Below the pieces are notes generated by a model. That model had not been told where the DNA came from, ran no database searches, and worked only from the letters and a program-made list of their open reading frames with translations. The position numbers and the translations under genes are program-made. Below are positions 30,408 through 39,837 of a stretch of 64,000 nt of DNA, piece after piece (the stretch's first letter is position 1; each line of letters opens with the position of its first letter). Source of the stretch: Cordylochernes scorpioides (taxonomy: Eukaryota > Arthropoda > Arachnida > Pseudoscorpiones > Chernetidae); the NCBI GenBank assembly GCA_030710605.1, contig CP092863.1, positions 109,665,316-109,729,315 on the forward strand. Direction: 5' to 3'.

Positions 30408-32087
30408 TCATAGTGACCACCTCGCTAATCGCCCTGCAGGGTTTTTCATTTTTGCCATCCAGCACAGACTATGGTGATCGGTATATATAGTGAATTTTCT
30501 TCCGTAAAGATATGGTCTAAATTTTTTAATCGCCCATATGATAGCTAGGCATTCTTTTTCTGTTGTAGAGTAGTTGGTTTCTGCTTTCTGTAATGTCCTG
30601 CTTGCATAAGAAATTGGACGCTCTTTAGTGTTTTCGTTTAAATGAACAAGCACTGCTCCAAGTCCTTGGTCGCTTGCGTCTGTGTGGAGGCCTATAGGCT
30701 TATTTGGATCGTAATGCGTTAATACTTCAGGAGAGATGAGTTTGTTTTTCAATGAATTAAATGACAACTCTTGTTCTTTACCCCATGCAAACGAATGGTT
30801 TTTGCGGGTCAAAATCTGTAAAGGCAATGCAACTTTTGAAAATTCTCTTATAAATCTTCTATAGTATGAACAAAGTCCAAGAAAAGCTCGCACATCTTTA
30901 ACGGTTCTGGGCGTTGGAAATTTTCTTATACTTATAATTTTTTCTGGGTCTGGCGCGATTCCTTCATTTGAAACGACATGTCCCAAAATAAGAAGCTCGG
31001 TATATGCAAATCGGCATTTCGAGGCATTGAGTGTCAATCCTGCTGTTTTCAAACATTCTAAGATTGTCTTCAATCTGTTCAAATGGGAATGTAGATCTTC
31101 TGAGAATATGATGACGTCGTCGAGGTAACAGAGGCATATTTTCCACTTATGGGTAATAAGAACAGTATCCATTAATCTCTCGAAAGTTGCTGGCCCGTTG
31201 CACAATCCAAAAGGTAGAACATTAAATTGATAAAGTCCATCAGGAGTGATAATGGCTGTTTTTTCACGGTCCTGTTCTTCCACCTCTACTTGCCAGTAGC
31301 CTGAGCAAAGGTCGAGTGAAGTAAAGTACCTGGCGCCATGAAGGGAATCGAAGCAGTCATCTATGCGCGGTAGTGGATATTGGTCTTTTACTGTGACTGA
31401 GTTCAGATTTCTATAATCCACGCAAAATCTAAATGTTCCATTCTTTTTCTTCACTAGAATTATAGGGGATGCCCATGGACTTGAGGAATGTGAAATAATT
31501 CCATTTTTTAACATACTGTTTACTTGATCAATAATTATATTCCGTTCTTTTAAAGATACTCTGTAAGGATTTTTCCTGATGGGGATATCGCTCGTTGTTT
31601 TAATTTTGTGTTTAACGAGATGTGTTCTACCCTTATATTCATCCGGCGCAGTGAACATCTCGCCATATCCACTAAGGAGGGTCAAAACCTGGCTGCGTTC
31701 TTCCGGACATAACCCAGGATTTATATCAAAATCAGTTCTAATAGAGGCTACTCTTTGGTTCCCCGTCTGGTACAGTCTGTCTACCTCCGAAAGTATTCCT
31801 ATCTTCGTGTTCCGGAAAAGTTTTACAGGTTTGTTCGTACCGTTTAAAATCCATATGGTCAAATATTTCTTCGTATTATTCAATAGGGATCTGGTTGTTA
31901 TAAGATTATATTTGGTTGTCAGAGAAGGAATATTCTCAATTAGTATTTCTCTGCCTGTAATGCTAGTCTTACTATATCCTTTTACTAAACATAAACAATA
32001 TTCAGGAATTATTTTATCCTCAGCTATATGAGCATATCTTAAATTTGATTCATTTTGGTCAAATATATTTGGGGATTCCACCCACAA
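30408..32087 (-). CDS. Gypsy-1 reverse transcriptase and RNase H
   Basis: A 559-residue frame with RT motifs PLPRIDDCFDSLHGARYF, FTSLDLCSGYWQV (A), LPFGLCNGPATFERLM (B) and CYLDDVIIFSED (C), followed by RNase H TDASDQGLGAVL, TTEKECLAIIWAI and YTDHHSLCWMAK. It ends after PAGRLARWSL, where about eleven bases seem lost and the frame jumps toward the HYDFAIKYKSGKTH linker. All catalytic Asp residues of RT are present. Confidence 0.93.
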   Translation of the reverse strand: MWVESPNIFDQNESNLRYAHIAEDKIIPEYCLCLVKGYSKTSITGREILIENIPSLTTKYNLITTRSLLNNTKKYLTIWILNGTNKPVKLFRNTKIGILSEVDRLYQTGNQRVASIRTDFDINPGLCPEERSQVLTLLSGYGEMFTAPDEYKGRTHLVKHKIKTTSDIPIRKNPYRVSLKERNIIIDQVNSMLKNGIISHSSSPWASPIILVKKKNGTFRFCVDYRNLNSVTVKDQYPLPRIDDCFDSLHGARYFTSLDLCSGYWQVEVEEQDREKTAIITPDGLYQFNVLPFGLCNGPATFERLMDTVLITHKWKICLCYLDDVIIFSEDLHSHLNRLKTILECLKTAGLTLNASKCRFAYTELLILGHVVSNEGIAPDPEKIISIRKFPTPRTVKDVRAFLGLCSYYRRFIREFSKVALPLQILTRKNHSFAWGKEQELSFNSLKNKLISPEVLTHYDPNKPIGLHTDASDQGLGAVLVHLNENTKERPISYASRTLQKAETNYSTTEKECLAIIWAIKKFRPYLYGRKFTIYTDHHSLCWMAKMKNPAGRLARWSL

Positions 32088-32133
32088 AGTATTATTTTGA
32101 CAATTTATTAGTGCTTTATTTTGACTTAAAAAG

Positions 32134-32373
32134 TCATCTCCAAGGATTATTACAGGGTTGCATTTTTTTTAAGATAATCATTTCTATTTCATATTCTTTC
32201 TTATTGATTTTAAATTTAACTCTTGACTTCCCTATTGCATTGAGTTTTTGATTATCTGCTGATTTTAATTTTAGATTTTTATCGGGTATGAATTTTAATT
32301 CGAGCTTCTTAACAAGTTCCTCATCAATGCAACTGACCATTGCTCCGGTGTCTATCAGTCCTTCTATTGGCAT
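32134..32373 (-). pseudogene. Gypsy-1 aspartic protease fragment
   Basis: Contains the retropepsin active-site motif GLIDTGAMVSCID. The frame breaks at a run of about nine T (32160-32170), where one base added or lost would rejoin it with the RT frame. It processes the Gag-Pol polyprotein in intact elements. Confidence 0.85.
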
Positions 32374-32465
32374 TCCTTTTATTACAATACGAATGGTTTT
32401 GTTTTTCTGAAGATTTAAAATTAAATTTATTCTATCACCGGAGAGTTGCGATCCTTTTGACTTAA

Positions 32466-33704
32466 TTAGTTTTTTGAAGCTACCCCTAGAGTAGGGAAGT
32501 CTTCCTCACTATGAATGTCGAAATCTGGATCCTCTCGCTCCCTATCCTCGATGCCTCTACAATTCTTTAGGTATTCCTCATGTGGTGAATTTGGTTCGTC
32601 TATAGACCTCGTATATTGTCTTCGGATAGGTCTGATATTGTAGTTTTGGTGTTGGGGCTTATACGGGCAATACCTCGAAATATGTCCTTGTTCCGAGCAG
32701 TTCCAACAGATTCTTTTGTCAACCTGATACTGTCTTCGATAATAAGTATTAGGACGTGTGGATCTTTGCTCGTTGTTGCGATTTTGTTGAGGTGGGGGTG
32801 AATTTCGCAGATTAACGCCACTTGTTCCTGCTCTAGTTTCAATTATTCTTTTTCCCTCGAATTTACTCGGAATTATATTTTGCCTTCCATAGTCAGTTGG
32901 GCGCTCGTTCGATATTTGGGGTTTCTCGTTTGAAGGTCGTGCTGGACCTCTATAGTTGTTATAATTATATTTTCTTGTTTGAAATGGTTGGATAGGATTA
33001 GATCTTTGTCTGCAGCTTCTTCTCTGTTCGAAGTCAACCAGATGTTGATCAATGCGTCTTGCTAGTTCCAAGAATTCTTTAACTGTACTGCAAGGTGTCA
33101 TTAATACGACGAGCGAGAGATATTTGTTCAGACCAGTTTTCATATAATAAAGTTTATCCTCAGCGGACATTTTAGAGTTTACCTTGTTGCACAAGTTGAG
33201 TACATCTTCAGCGTATCTTAGAGTAGATTCATTATATCCTTGTACTCTATTCTGGAGCTCCATGATTAATTTAAATTTTGTCGTATCTGCAATCTTAAAG
33301 TCTTGCATCAGTGTTTTCTTAAAGGTTGTCCAATTTGAAAATATTTGGGGGGTGTTTAGCTTTGCCCATTTTTTTGCAGGACCTTTCAGGTAACTTCTGG
33401 CATATGCCAGCATCACGTCCTCGGGCCATCGCTGCTGTCTTGCTAAAAGCTCGAGTTCTTCCAGCCACTCTGCTGGGTCCTCTTCAGAATACCCTCCGAA
33501 AAATTCTAGGCTTGGAGGTGGTGGCTGACAGAAAAAGACGTTGTTATTCCACGAGGCGGCATCTTCAGGATCAATGCGTCTTGTTGGCGAGGCGCTAAAA
33601 GATCTAACTGGTGGCAGGCCTTGTGTTCGCCTGCTTCTTCTTGGGTTGGAAACAGCATCTCCACCAGTGTTGCGCTGGTGGCCTGATGTACTGGGAAGAA
33701 ACAT
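32466..33704 (-). CDS. Gypsy-1 Gag, starting inside the LTR
   Basis: A 412-residue frame with a retrotransposon-gag capsid region (PEDVMLAYARSYLKGPAKKW, then WTTFKKTLMQDF) and one CCHC zinc knuckle (CWNCSEQGHISRYC). The ATG at 33704 lies within the 5' LTR (33668-33945). The reading frame crosses the LTR end and the adjacent primer-binding region, so the first dozen residues are LTR-encoded. It forms the particle that packages element RNA. Confidence 0.9.
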   Translation of the reverse strand: MFLPSTSGHQRNTGGDAVSNPRRSRRTQGLPPVRSFSASPTRRIDPEDAASWNNNVFFCQPPPPSLEFFGGYSEEDPAEWLEELELLARQQRWPEDVMLAYARSYLKGPAKKWAKLNTPQIFSNWTTFKKTLMQDFKIADTTKFKLIMELQNRVQGYNESTLRYAEDVLNLCNKVNSKMSAEDKLYYMKTGLNKYLSLVVLMTPCSTVKEFLELARRIDQHLVDFEQRRSCRQRSNPIQPFQTRKYNYNNYRGPARPSNEKPQISNERPTDYGRQNIIPSKFEGKRIIETRAGTSGVNLRNSPPPQQNRNNEQRSTRPNTYYRRQYQVDKRICWNCSEQGHISRYCPYKPQHQNYNIRPIRRQYTRSIDEPNSPHEEYLKNCRGIEDREREDPDFDIHSEEDFPTLGVASKN

Positions 33705-33945
33705 TCGTGAAGTCTTTTTAACGTTTAAATAATCTTTAATTAGAAAGTATAATAATTGAACGATAGGAAATTATAGTAAATAATTATACAAGACTAAATG
33801 ATGTAAAAATAATTATACATGAAATTTGAAATAAGTTTTAGAAAAGTGATCGTTAAGTCCACGGGAAAAGATGTAGCCAAAACAAAAAGGTTTTGAACAG
33901 TGACACGTGAGCACCCGCCTCGAGCCGCGCTCCTCTCTCCTAACA
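33668..33945 (-). repeat. Gypsy-1 5' LTR
   Basis: Uninterrupted 278-bp LTR, TG...CA ends, followed at 33946 by the ATAT target duplication shared with Gypsy-2. Confidence 0.92.
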
Positions 33946-33949
33946 ATAT

Positions 33950-34418
33950 TGTGGCATGCATGGCGTTAGAAAATAGTTCTAAAAGTGGCCAATAGGTGGC
34001 GCCATGGATTTATGCGGCGTTTCTCTGCTCTGACTCTGTTGTTAGTCCTGTTCCTTCGTCATCCCCTGTAATAAATGGTTCTGTGCATGATTCCTCCTCC
34101 GGCCTCATCCTGCCACCTGTATTATGTAAAGTACTTGTTATATGATATTGCGACCATTTATAATGTAGATAAAGTGTTTTAATAAATCCCTTTTGTTCTT
34201 CGGCGTTGTGCGGTCGTGACTCTCTTTCCGACAACACATCGCTGCGCCTCTGGTCAGTCCTGACTGTCCCCCCACCCGTGGTAAGGCTGACGGATACTGC
34301 TAGAGGTTAGGGGAGTTTCACGTGGTGGCGTGGCTCTCAAGTGGTAGTGTAGGGAAGGCCAACGGTCCAAAGGGTCAGCCACAGTAAGGAAGCGTTAAGA
34401 GGGGTAGAGCACGTAACA
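33950..34418 (+). repeat. Gypsy-2 5' LTR
   Basis: About 469 bp, TG...CA. It contains AATAAATGG and AATAAATCCC, possible polyadenylation signals, near 34070 and 34180. Confidence 0.92.
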
Positions 34419-34438
34419 TTTGGTGTCAGAAGTGGGAT
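34419..34438 (+). promoter_or_regulatory. Gypsy-2 primer-binding site
   Basis: TTTGGTGTCAGAAGTGGGAT directly follows the 5' LTR. This is the position and typical wording of a Gypsy tRNA primer site (TGGTGTCAGAAGTGGG). Confidence 0.8.
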
Positions 34439-34482
34439 CCTTATTAGTGGACTGACCGGCAGTATCTGGTGGAGAGTCGGGG

Positions 34483-35766
34483 TTGAGGCTCTGGAAGGAA
34501 CCAGATAGTTGGCACCTTGTTTGTATGCCTGTGGAGACCAGAGGACAGAAAATGGCCTCAGAGGAACTTTTGAAGCAGTTCATGGGCCTTATGAGGCAAG
34601 AAAGGGAGCAAGAAAAGGAGGAGGAAGAGCGGAGACGAGAACAAGAAAAGGAGGAGGAAGAGCGGAGACGAGAACAAGAAAAGGAGGAGGAAGAACGGAG
34701 ACGAGAACAAGAAAAGGAAGAGAAGCTGAAGCGAAGAGAAGAAAAAGAGGAGAAGCTGAAGCGTGAAAAGGAGGAGGAAGAGCGGAGACGAGAACAAGAA
34801 AAGGAAGAGAAGCTGAAGCGAAGAGAGGAAAAAGAGGAGAAATGGGCCAAAATGCTGTCGGGGATAAGGGTGGAGCTCAAGGAGGAACTGGCTGCCCTGG
34901 ACAGCAAGATGGGAGAGATAAATATCGCTTTGGAGAGCGAAGTAGATGAGAGGAGGGGAGAGTTTAAGAGGCTTGAGGATGAGCTGGCTCGTCTAAAGAG
35001 TAATGGAGGTTTTGTGGCTGGGACTGCCTCTGCAGTATTAAAAATTACTCCACCAACCTTCGACGGACAGAGTTCCTTCGGGAATTATATGAGACAATTT
35101 GAGGCAGTTTCCCTCAACAATGGATGGGGAGAGGCCGAAAGGGCAATAAATCTCATTGTGGCTCTACGGGGACCAGCATTGGACCTGCTTCAGACAATCC
35201 CGGAGCAGGACCAACGGAGTTACGTAAGTTTGGTAAGTGCTCTAGAATTGAGATTTGGGGATCAGCACTCAAGACACGTATTCCAATCTCAACTAAAGCT
35301 GAGAAGGCAGAAGATGGGGGAAAGCCTACAGGAATTCGAGGCCGACCTGAAGAGACTTTGTCTGATGGCATACCCCAGCGCTCCGATAGATTTCATCGAT
35401 CAATGGGTGGCTCAGACTTTTATCGAGGGTATTCGGAATGTCGAGGTGCAGAAGACATTGAGACTGACCTCCTTCAACACGTCAAGGGAGGCGCTGATTC
35501 GCGCGCTAGAAATAGACGCGGCATTTAAGATCAGCGACTCAGGGCCACCCAGGGTTCGTAAATCTGAGTTGACAGAGGAAGACGGTGCCGTTGGGGGCTC
35601 TAGAGATTCTGGGATTGAAGAAATAATCAAAAGACTGGACAAGTTGGAAGAAGCTGCTAAACATCGCAGAAGACCGGTTGGACCTTGTTTCCGCTGTGGT
35701 AAAATGGGCCACCTGAAAAGTCAATGCACTTCCAGGTTGTCCACCGAACAGCAGCAGGAAAACTAA
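34483..35766 (+). CDS. Gypsy-2 Gag with charged coiled-coil repeats
   Basis: 427 residues. After the start (the second ATG, at 34552, is also possible) residues about 40-125 are tandem Glu/Arg/Lys-rich repeats (EEERRREQEKEEKLKRREEK type), encoded by about 30-bp DNA repeats and predicted to form a long coiled coil. A retrotransposon-gag region follows (ITPPTFDGQSSFGNYMRQFE, then LQEFEADLKRLCLMAYP), with one CCHC knuckle at the end (CFRCGKMGHLKSQC). The 3' end overlaps pol in another frame. Confidence 0.92.
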   Translation: MRLWKEPDSWHLVCMPVETRGQKMASEELLKQFMGLMRQEREQEKEEEERRREQEKEEEERRREQEKEEEERRREQEKEEKLKRREEKEEKLKREKEEEERRREQEKEEKLKRREEKEEKWAKMLSGIRVELKEELAALDSKMGEINIALESEVDERRGEFKRLEDELARLKSNGGFVAGTASAVLKITPPTFDGQSSFGNYMRQFEAVSLNNGWGEAERAINLIVALRGPALDLLQTIPEQDQRSYVSLVSALELRFGDQHSRHVFQSQLKLRRQKMGESLQEFEADLKRLCLMAYPSAPIDFIDQWVAQTFIEGIRNVEVQKTLRLTSFNTSREALIRALEIDAAFKISDSGPPRVRKSELTEEDGAVGGSRDSGIEEIIKRLDKLEEAAKHRRRPVGPCFRCGKMGHLKSQCTSRLSTEQQQEN

Positions 35767-38700
35767 AATCTGCCAGAGCTAAGGGGCGACCGTTGGCAGG
35801 AGTGGACGCAGTCCTTAAGATCGTCTCTATCCAAAGAATGAGGAGGGCGTGGGACACGCTGATGATAGAGATTATTGTAAACTCGAAAAAAATTAAAGCA
35901 ACTGTTGACACCGGAGCGATGGTCTCCTTGATAAGAAAGGATGCGCTGAGAACTGCGCCGAGGCCGTTGCATCGAAAAATGATGCTGAGGACCGTCACGG
36001 GGGATACTGCACCAATTGAAGGAGAGCTTGATGTGGATATCCGTTTGGGGGGGACCCGTTTCGATCATAGAGTACTGGTGGCAGATATCGAGGATGAGTT
36101 TATTCTTGGCATGGACATCATCCGGGAGCATGGCTTCACGTTCGACCCAACACAGGGTATCCTAAGGTTAGGCGACGAAAGCTTCGTGTTGTCAACAGAG
36201 GGTGAGAAGTGTGAAGGCGTCCGACTCTTCGCCTGTGAAAATGGGTGTGTCAGTGGAAACTGCGAAGGGGTTATCATGACGGTTGCCGAGGCACCCCTTG
36301 GGAGTGGTGTTGGCTTGATTGAGCCAACTTGTGACGCAAGGCAGAACCTTTTGGTGGCCAGGGCTAATGTCAAGACCGCCGACAAGAAAGTTCCAGTTAG
36401 ACTGGCCAACGTTTTTCCGAGTGGAATCAGCATCAGGAAGGGAGACTTTCTGGCAGTTTGCTCGCCAATCTCGAGGATCGCCACGACAGAAGGAACTAAC
36501 TGCCAAAGTAGAGTAAACAGGGTGGGGCAGACAAAATTGGAGATAGACCTGAAAGACCTGACAGAGGATGAAGCTCGGATGGCTCGTGCATTTATAAAGA
36601 AAAATCAGGATGCCTTTTCTACTGGTAATGGGAAGTTGGGAAGGACAGACTTGGTCCAACACAAGATTTATACCGGAAATGCTCGGCCAGTCCGGCAACC
36701 TCCTAGACGGGTGCCAATGGCAAAACGAGACGAGGTAGTAGGGCTGTTGCATAAATTGAAGCAGGATGGAGTCATAGAAGAATCCAACAGTCCGTGGTCT
36801 TCACCCGTGGTTCTGGTAACAAAAAAAGATGGGTCTACAAGATTTTGTGTGGATTATCGAAAGCTGAACGAGGTTACCAAGAAGGACAGTTACCCTCTAC
36901 CCCGGATCGATGACACTCTGACAACATTGGCGGGGTCATCTTGGTTCTCTACATTGGATCTAAAGAGTGGATACTGGCAGGTAGGCGTACATCCGGCTGA
37001 CAGGGAGAAAACGGCATTCAGTACCGGGAATGGGCTCTATCAATTCACAGTGATGCCTTTCGGGTTGTGTAACGCGCCGGCTACTTTTGAAAGGCTGATG
37101 GAGCTCGTACTTAGGGGACTAACCTGGAAAACTTGCTTGGTCTACCTCGATGATGTAATGGTTATGGGCAGGACGTTCGGGGAACATCTTAAAAATTTGC
37201 AAGAGATCTTCAATAGATTCAAGGCGGCGAATTTGGGGTTGAATCCTAGGAAGTGCCAGCTGTTCCAGAAGAAGGTAGAGTTTTTGGGCCATACAGTGTC
37301 TGCGAAGGGGATCCAGACAAGCGAGAGCAAGATCCTTGCTATCAGGGATTGGCCCAAACCAAAGGACAAGCACGAACTGCGAAGTTTCCTTGGACTCTGC
37401 ACATACTACAGACGGTTCGTAGAGGGATTTGCAGACATTGCTGCCCCGTTGCACAGATTGACAGAGGCGAAATCGACCTTTCACTGGAATCAGGATTGTG
37501 AGAGCGCATTCGTGACCTTGAAAGGCGGCCTATGCTCCAGTCCAGTTCTGGTGTATCCCCAACCTGGGATGAGATTTGTACTGGACACAGATGCCAGTAA
37601 CAGCGGTATTGGAGCCGTTCTGTCTCAGGTTCAAGATGGAGAAGAGCGAGTGATCGAATATTACAGCAAAATCCTAACCAAACCTGAGCGAAACTACTGC
37701 GCTACAAGAAGGGAGCTCTTGGCCATAGTCAGATCAGTGGAACATTTCCACAGGTATCTATATGGGCAAGATTTCTTGGTTAGGACCGATCATGCCGCAC
37801 TCACATGGCTACTACAGATGAAAAATCCTGAAGGCCAGGTGGCGAGATGGTTGGAAAAGCTGCAGCAATACCATTTTCAAATTAGACACCGGCCTGGGAA
37901 AAGACATCACAATGCGGATGCGCTGTCCAGAAGACCTTGCGGAAGTTGCAAGCATTGCGAAAAAATTGATAAAAATGAGAGCGAGGCGACATCGAGAGGG
38001 ACGACTGTGGTACCGAGCGACGAGTGGACCCCTGCAAGCTGCAGAGCCAGCCAGCAACAAGACTTGAATATCGGTCCAATTTTGGAATTAAAGGAAAACG
38101 GAAACCTAAGACCTAGCTGGGAGATCATATCGGATAAGAGCCCAGCACTTAAGGCATTATGGGCACAGTGGGACTCCTTGAGGGTTGAGAACGGACTGCT
38201 GAAGAGAGTGTGGGAAAGTGCTGATGGGAGGAGCACAAAAATGCAGCTAGTGGTCCCGGAGGTTAAAATTCCTGGTGTCCTGCGGGAGGTGCACAGCGGA
38301 GCCTCGGGATCTCACTTTGGCGTGACGAAAACCTTGAGAAAGGTTAGAGAGAGGTTCTACTGGGTATATTGCCGGGAGGACGTGGAAAATTGGTGCAGGC
38401 GATGTACCACATGTGCTGCCAGCAAAGGCCCACAAACTAGGTCCAGAGGAAAAATGAGAGAATACAACGTGGGAGCGCCTTTCGAAAGGATCGCGATTGA
38501 TGTGGCTGGCCCATTTCCAGTCACAGAGGATGGAAACAAATACCTCTTGGTCGCTATGGACTACTTTACGAAGTGGCCCGAGGTCTACGCGATTCCTAAT
38601 CAGGAGGCTGCTACGGTCGCAAGGGTTCTTGTAGACAACCTTATCTGCCGATTTGGTGTGCCATTAGAACTGCACTCAGATCAGGGGCGGAACTTTGAAT

Positions 38701-39338
38701 CGAAAATATTCCGAGAATTGTGCCAGGTATTGGGAATCTGGAAAACAAGGACTACTCCCCTGCATCCACAGTCGGATGGAATGGTGGAAAGGTTCAACAA
38801 GACCATGGTGGAGCACCTATCCAAGGTTGTGGAGCAGAATCAAAGGGACTGGGACCGTGGACTGCCACTGTTCCTCATGGCGTACCGGGCGGCCATTCAC
38901 GAAACAACGGGTCAAACACCGGCCAAGGTTATGTTCGGACGAGAGCTACGACTCCCTTGTGACTTAGAATTTGGCACCCCTGGAGGACCACCAGTAGAGG
39001 TGACCAGTTATGTGGGCGAACTGAGAGGTGTGCTGTCGGAAACTCATAAATTGGTTAGGAAAAAAATCCAGCTAGCAAGTCACCGGATGAAGACTCACTA
39101 CGATCTAAAAGCAAACCATGAAGGATTCAAAGAGAATGATCTGGTATGGATGTTTAATCCAAAGAGAAAGAGAGGGCTCTCCCCAAAGTTAACACCAATG
39201 TGGGAAGGACCCTACAGGGTCGTCAAGAGAATCAACGACTTGGTCTACTGCATCCAGCGAAGTTCGAAAGCAAAACCAAGGGTCGTCCATTTGAGCCGGT
39301 TGGCACTCTTCCAGGGAGAGCAATCAGAGTGGGCCTGA
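35724..39338 (+). CDS. Gypsy-2 Pol (protease, RT, RNase H, integrase)
   Basis: 1204 residues without interruption. Protease ATVDTGAMVSLI; RT WFSTLDLKSGYWQV (A), MPFGLCNAPATFERLM (B), LVYLDDVMVMG (C); RNase H LDTDASNSGIGAVLS and RTDHAALTWL; integrase zinc domain (HSGASGSHFGVTKTL, CRRCTTCAASK), core DVAGPFPVTEDG, LHSDQGRNFES, TPLHPQSDGMVERFN, and a C-terminal GPYRVVKRINDLVY. The frame is -1 relative to gag and open from about 35703, so expression probably uses a -1 ribosomal frameshift in the overlap of about 64 nt. No chromodomain seen. Confidence 0.95.
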   Translation: MHFQVVHRTAAGKLKSARAKGRPLAGVDAVLKIVSIQRMRRAWDTLMIEIIVNSKKIKATVDTGAMVSLIRKDALRTAPRPLHRKMMLRTVTGDTAPIEGELDVDIRLGGTRFDHRVLVADIEDEFILGMDIIREHGFTFDPTQGILRLGDESFVLSTEGEKCEGVRLFACENGCVSGNCEGVIMTVAEAPLGSGVGLIEPTCDARQNLLVARANVKTADKKVPVRLANVFPSGISIRKGDFLAVCSPISRIATTEGTNCQSRVNRVGQTKLEIDLKDLTEDEARMARAFIKKNQDAFSTGNGKLGRTDLVQHKIYTGNARPVRQPPRRVPMAKRDEVVGLLHKLKQDGVIEESNSPWSSPVVLVTKKDGSTRFCVDYRKLNEVTKKDSYPLPRIDDTLTTLAGSSWFSTLDLKSGYWQVGVHPADREKTAFSTGNGLYQFTVMPFGLCNAPATFERLMELVLRGLTWKTCLVYLDDVMVMGRTFGEHLKNLQEIFNRFKAANLGLNPRKCQLFQKKVEFLGHTVSAKGIQTSESKILAIRDWPKPKDKHELRSFLGLCTYYRRFVEGFADIAAPLHRLTEAKSTFHWNQDCESAFVTLKGGLCSSPVLVYPQPGMRFVLDTDASNSGIGAVLSQVQDGEERVIEYYSKILTKPERNYCATRRELLAIVRSVEHFHRYLYGQDFLVRTDHAALTWLLQMKNPEGQVARWLEKLQQYHFQIRHRPGKRHHNADALSRRPCGSCKHCEKIDKNESEATSRGTTVVPSDEWTPASCRASQQQDLNIGPILELKENGNLRPSWEIISDKSPALKALWAQWDSLRVENGLLKRVWESADGRSTKMQLVVPEVKIPGVLREVHSGASGSHFGVTKTLRKVRERFYWVYCREDVENWCRRCTTCAASKGPQTRSRGKMREYNVGAPFERIAIDVAGPFPVTEDGNKYLLVAMDYFTKWPEVYAIPNQEAATVARVLVDNLICRFGVPLELHSDQGRNFESKIFRELCQVLGIWKTRTTPLHPQSDGMVERFNKTMVEHLSKVVEQNQRDWDRGLPLFLMAYRAAIHETTGQTPAKVMFGRELRLPCDLEFGTPGGPPVEVTSYVGELRGVLSETHKLVRKKIQLASHRMKTHYDLKANHEGFKENDLVWMFNPKRKRGLSPKLTPMWEGPYRVVKRINDLVYCIQRSSKAKPRVVHLSRLALFQGEQSEWA

Positions 39339-39367
39339 TCGGGACGATCAGGTATGATTGGGGGGCA

Positions 39368-39837
39368 GTGTGGCATGCATGGCGTTAGAAAATAGTTCTA
39401 AAAGTGGCCAATAGGTGGCGCCATGGATTTATGCGGCGTTTCTCTGCTCTGACTCTGTTGTTAGTCCTGTTCCTTCGTCATCCCCTGTAATAAATGGTTC
39501 TGTGCATGATTCCTCCTCCGGCCTCATCCTGCCACCTGTATTATGTAAAGTACTTGTTATATGATATTGCGACCATTTATAATGTAGATAAAGTGTTTTA
39601 ATAAATCCCTTTTGTTCTTCGGCGTTGTGCGGTCGTGACTCTCTTTCCGACAACACATCGCTGCGCCTCTGGTCAGTCCTGACTGTCCCCCCACCCGTGG
39701 TAAGGCTGACGGATACTGTTAGAGGTTAGGGGAGTTTCACGTGGTGGCGTGGCTCTCAAGTGGTAGTGTAGGGAAGGCCAACGGTTCAAAGGGTCAGCCA
39801 CAGTAAGGAAGCGTTAAGAGGGGTAGAGCACGTAACA
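39368..39837 (+). repeat. Gypsy-2 3' LTR
   Basis: Nearly identical to 33950-34418. It is followed by ATAT (39838-39841) and then the interrupted BEL-1 LTR. Confidence 0.92.

Larger units (their letters stand above)
28176..33945 (-). mobile_element. Ty3/Gypsy retrotransposon Gypsy-1
   Basis: Minus-oriented element with 278-bp LTRs (28176-29044, enlarged by a foldback, and 33668-33945) that begin TGTTGCGCTGG and end CTCCTAACA in plus orientation. ATAT flanks both ends (28172-28175, 33946-33949). Gag, protease, RT-RNase H and integrase are in that order, with two frame breaks. The LTRs are almost identical where comparable (one difference near the start, GTAGCC against GTGGCC), so the insertion is recent. 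Confidence 0.93.
33950..39837 (+). mobile_element. Ty3/Gypsy retrotransposon Gypsy-2 (structurally complete)
   Basis: LTRs 33950-34418 and 39368-39837 start TGTGGCATGC and end CACGTAACA. I count only two substitutions and one length difference between them. ATAT at 33946-33949 and 39838-39841 flanks the element. The primer-binding site follows the 5' LTR, and a polypurine tract (ATTGGGGGGCAG) precedes the 3' LTR. gag and pol frames are both uninterrupted, so the element may be competent or very recently so. Confidence 0.95.

Noticed and set aside
34395-34907. Minus-strand Ser/Phe-rich repeat protein
   Set aside because: Antisense of the charged repeats in Gypsy-2 gag.
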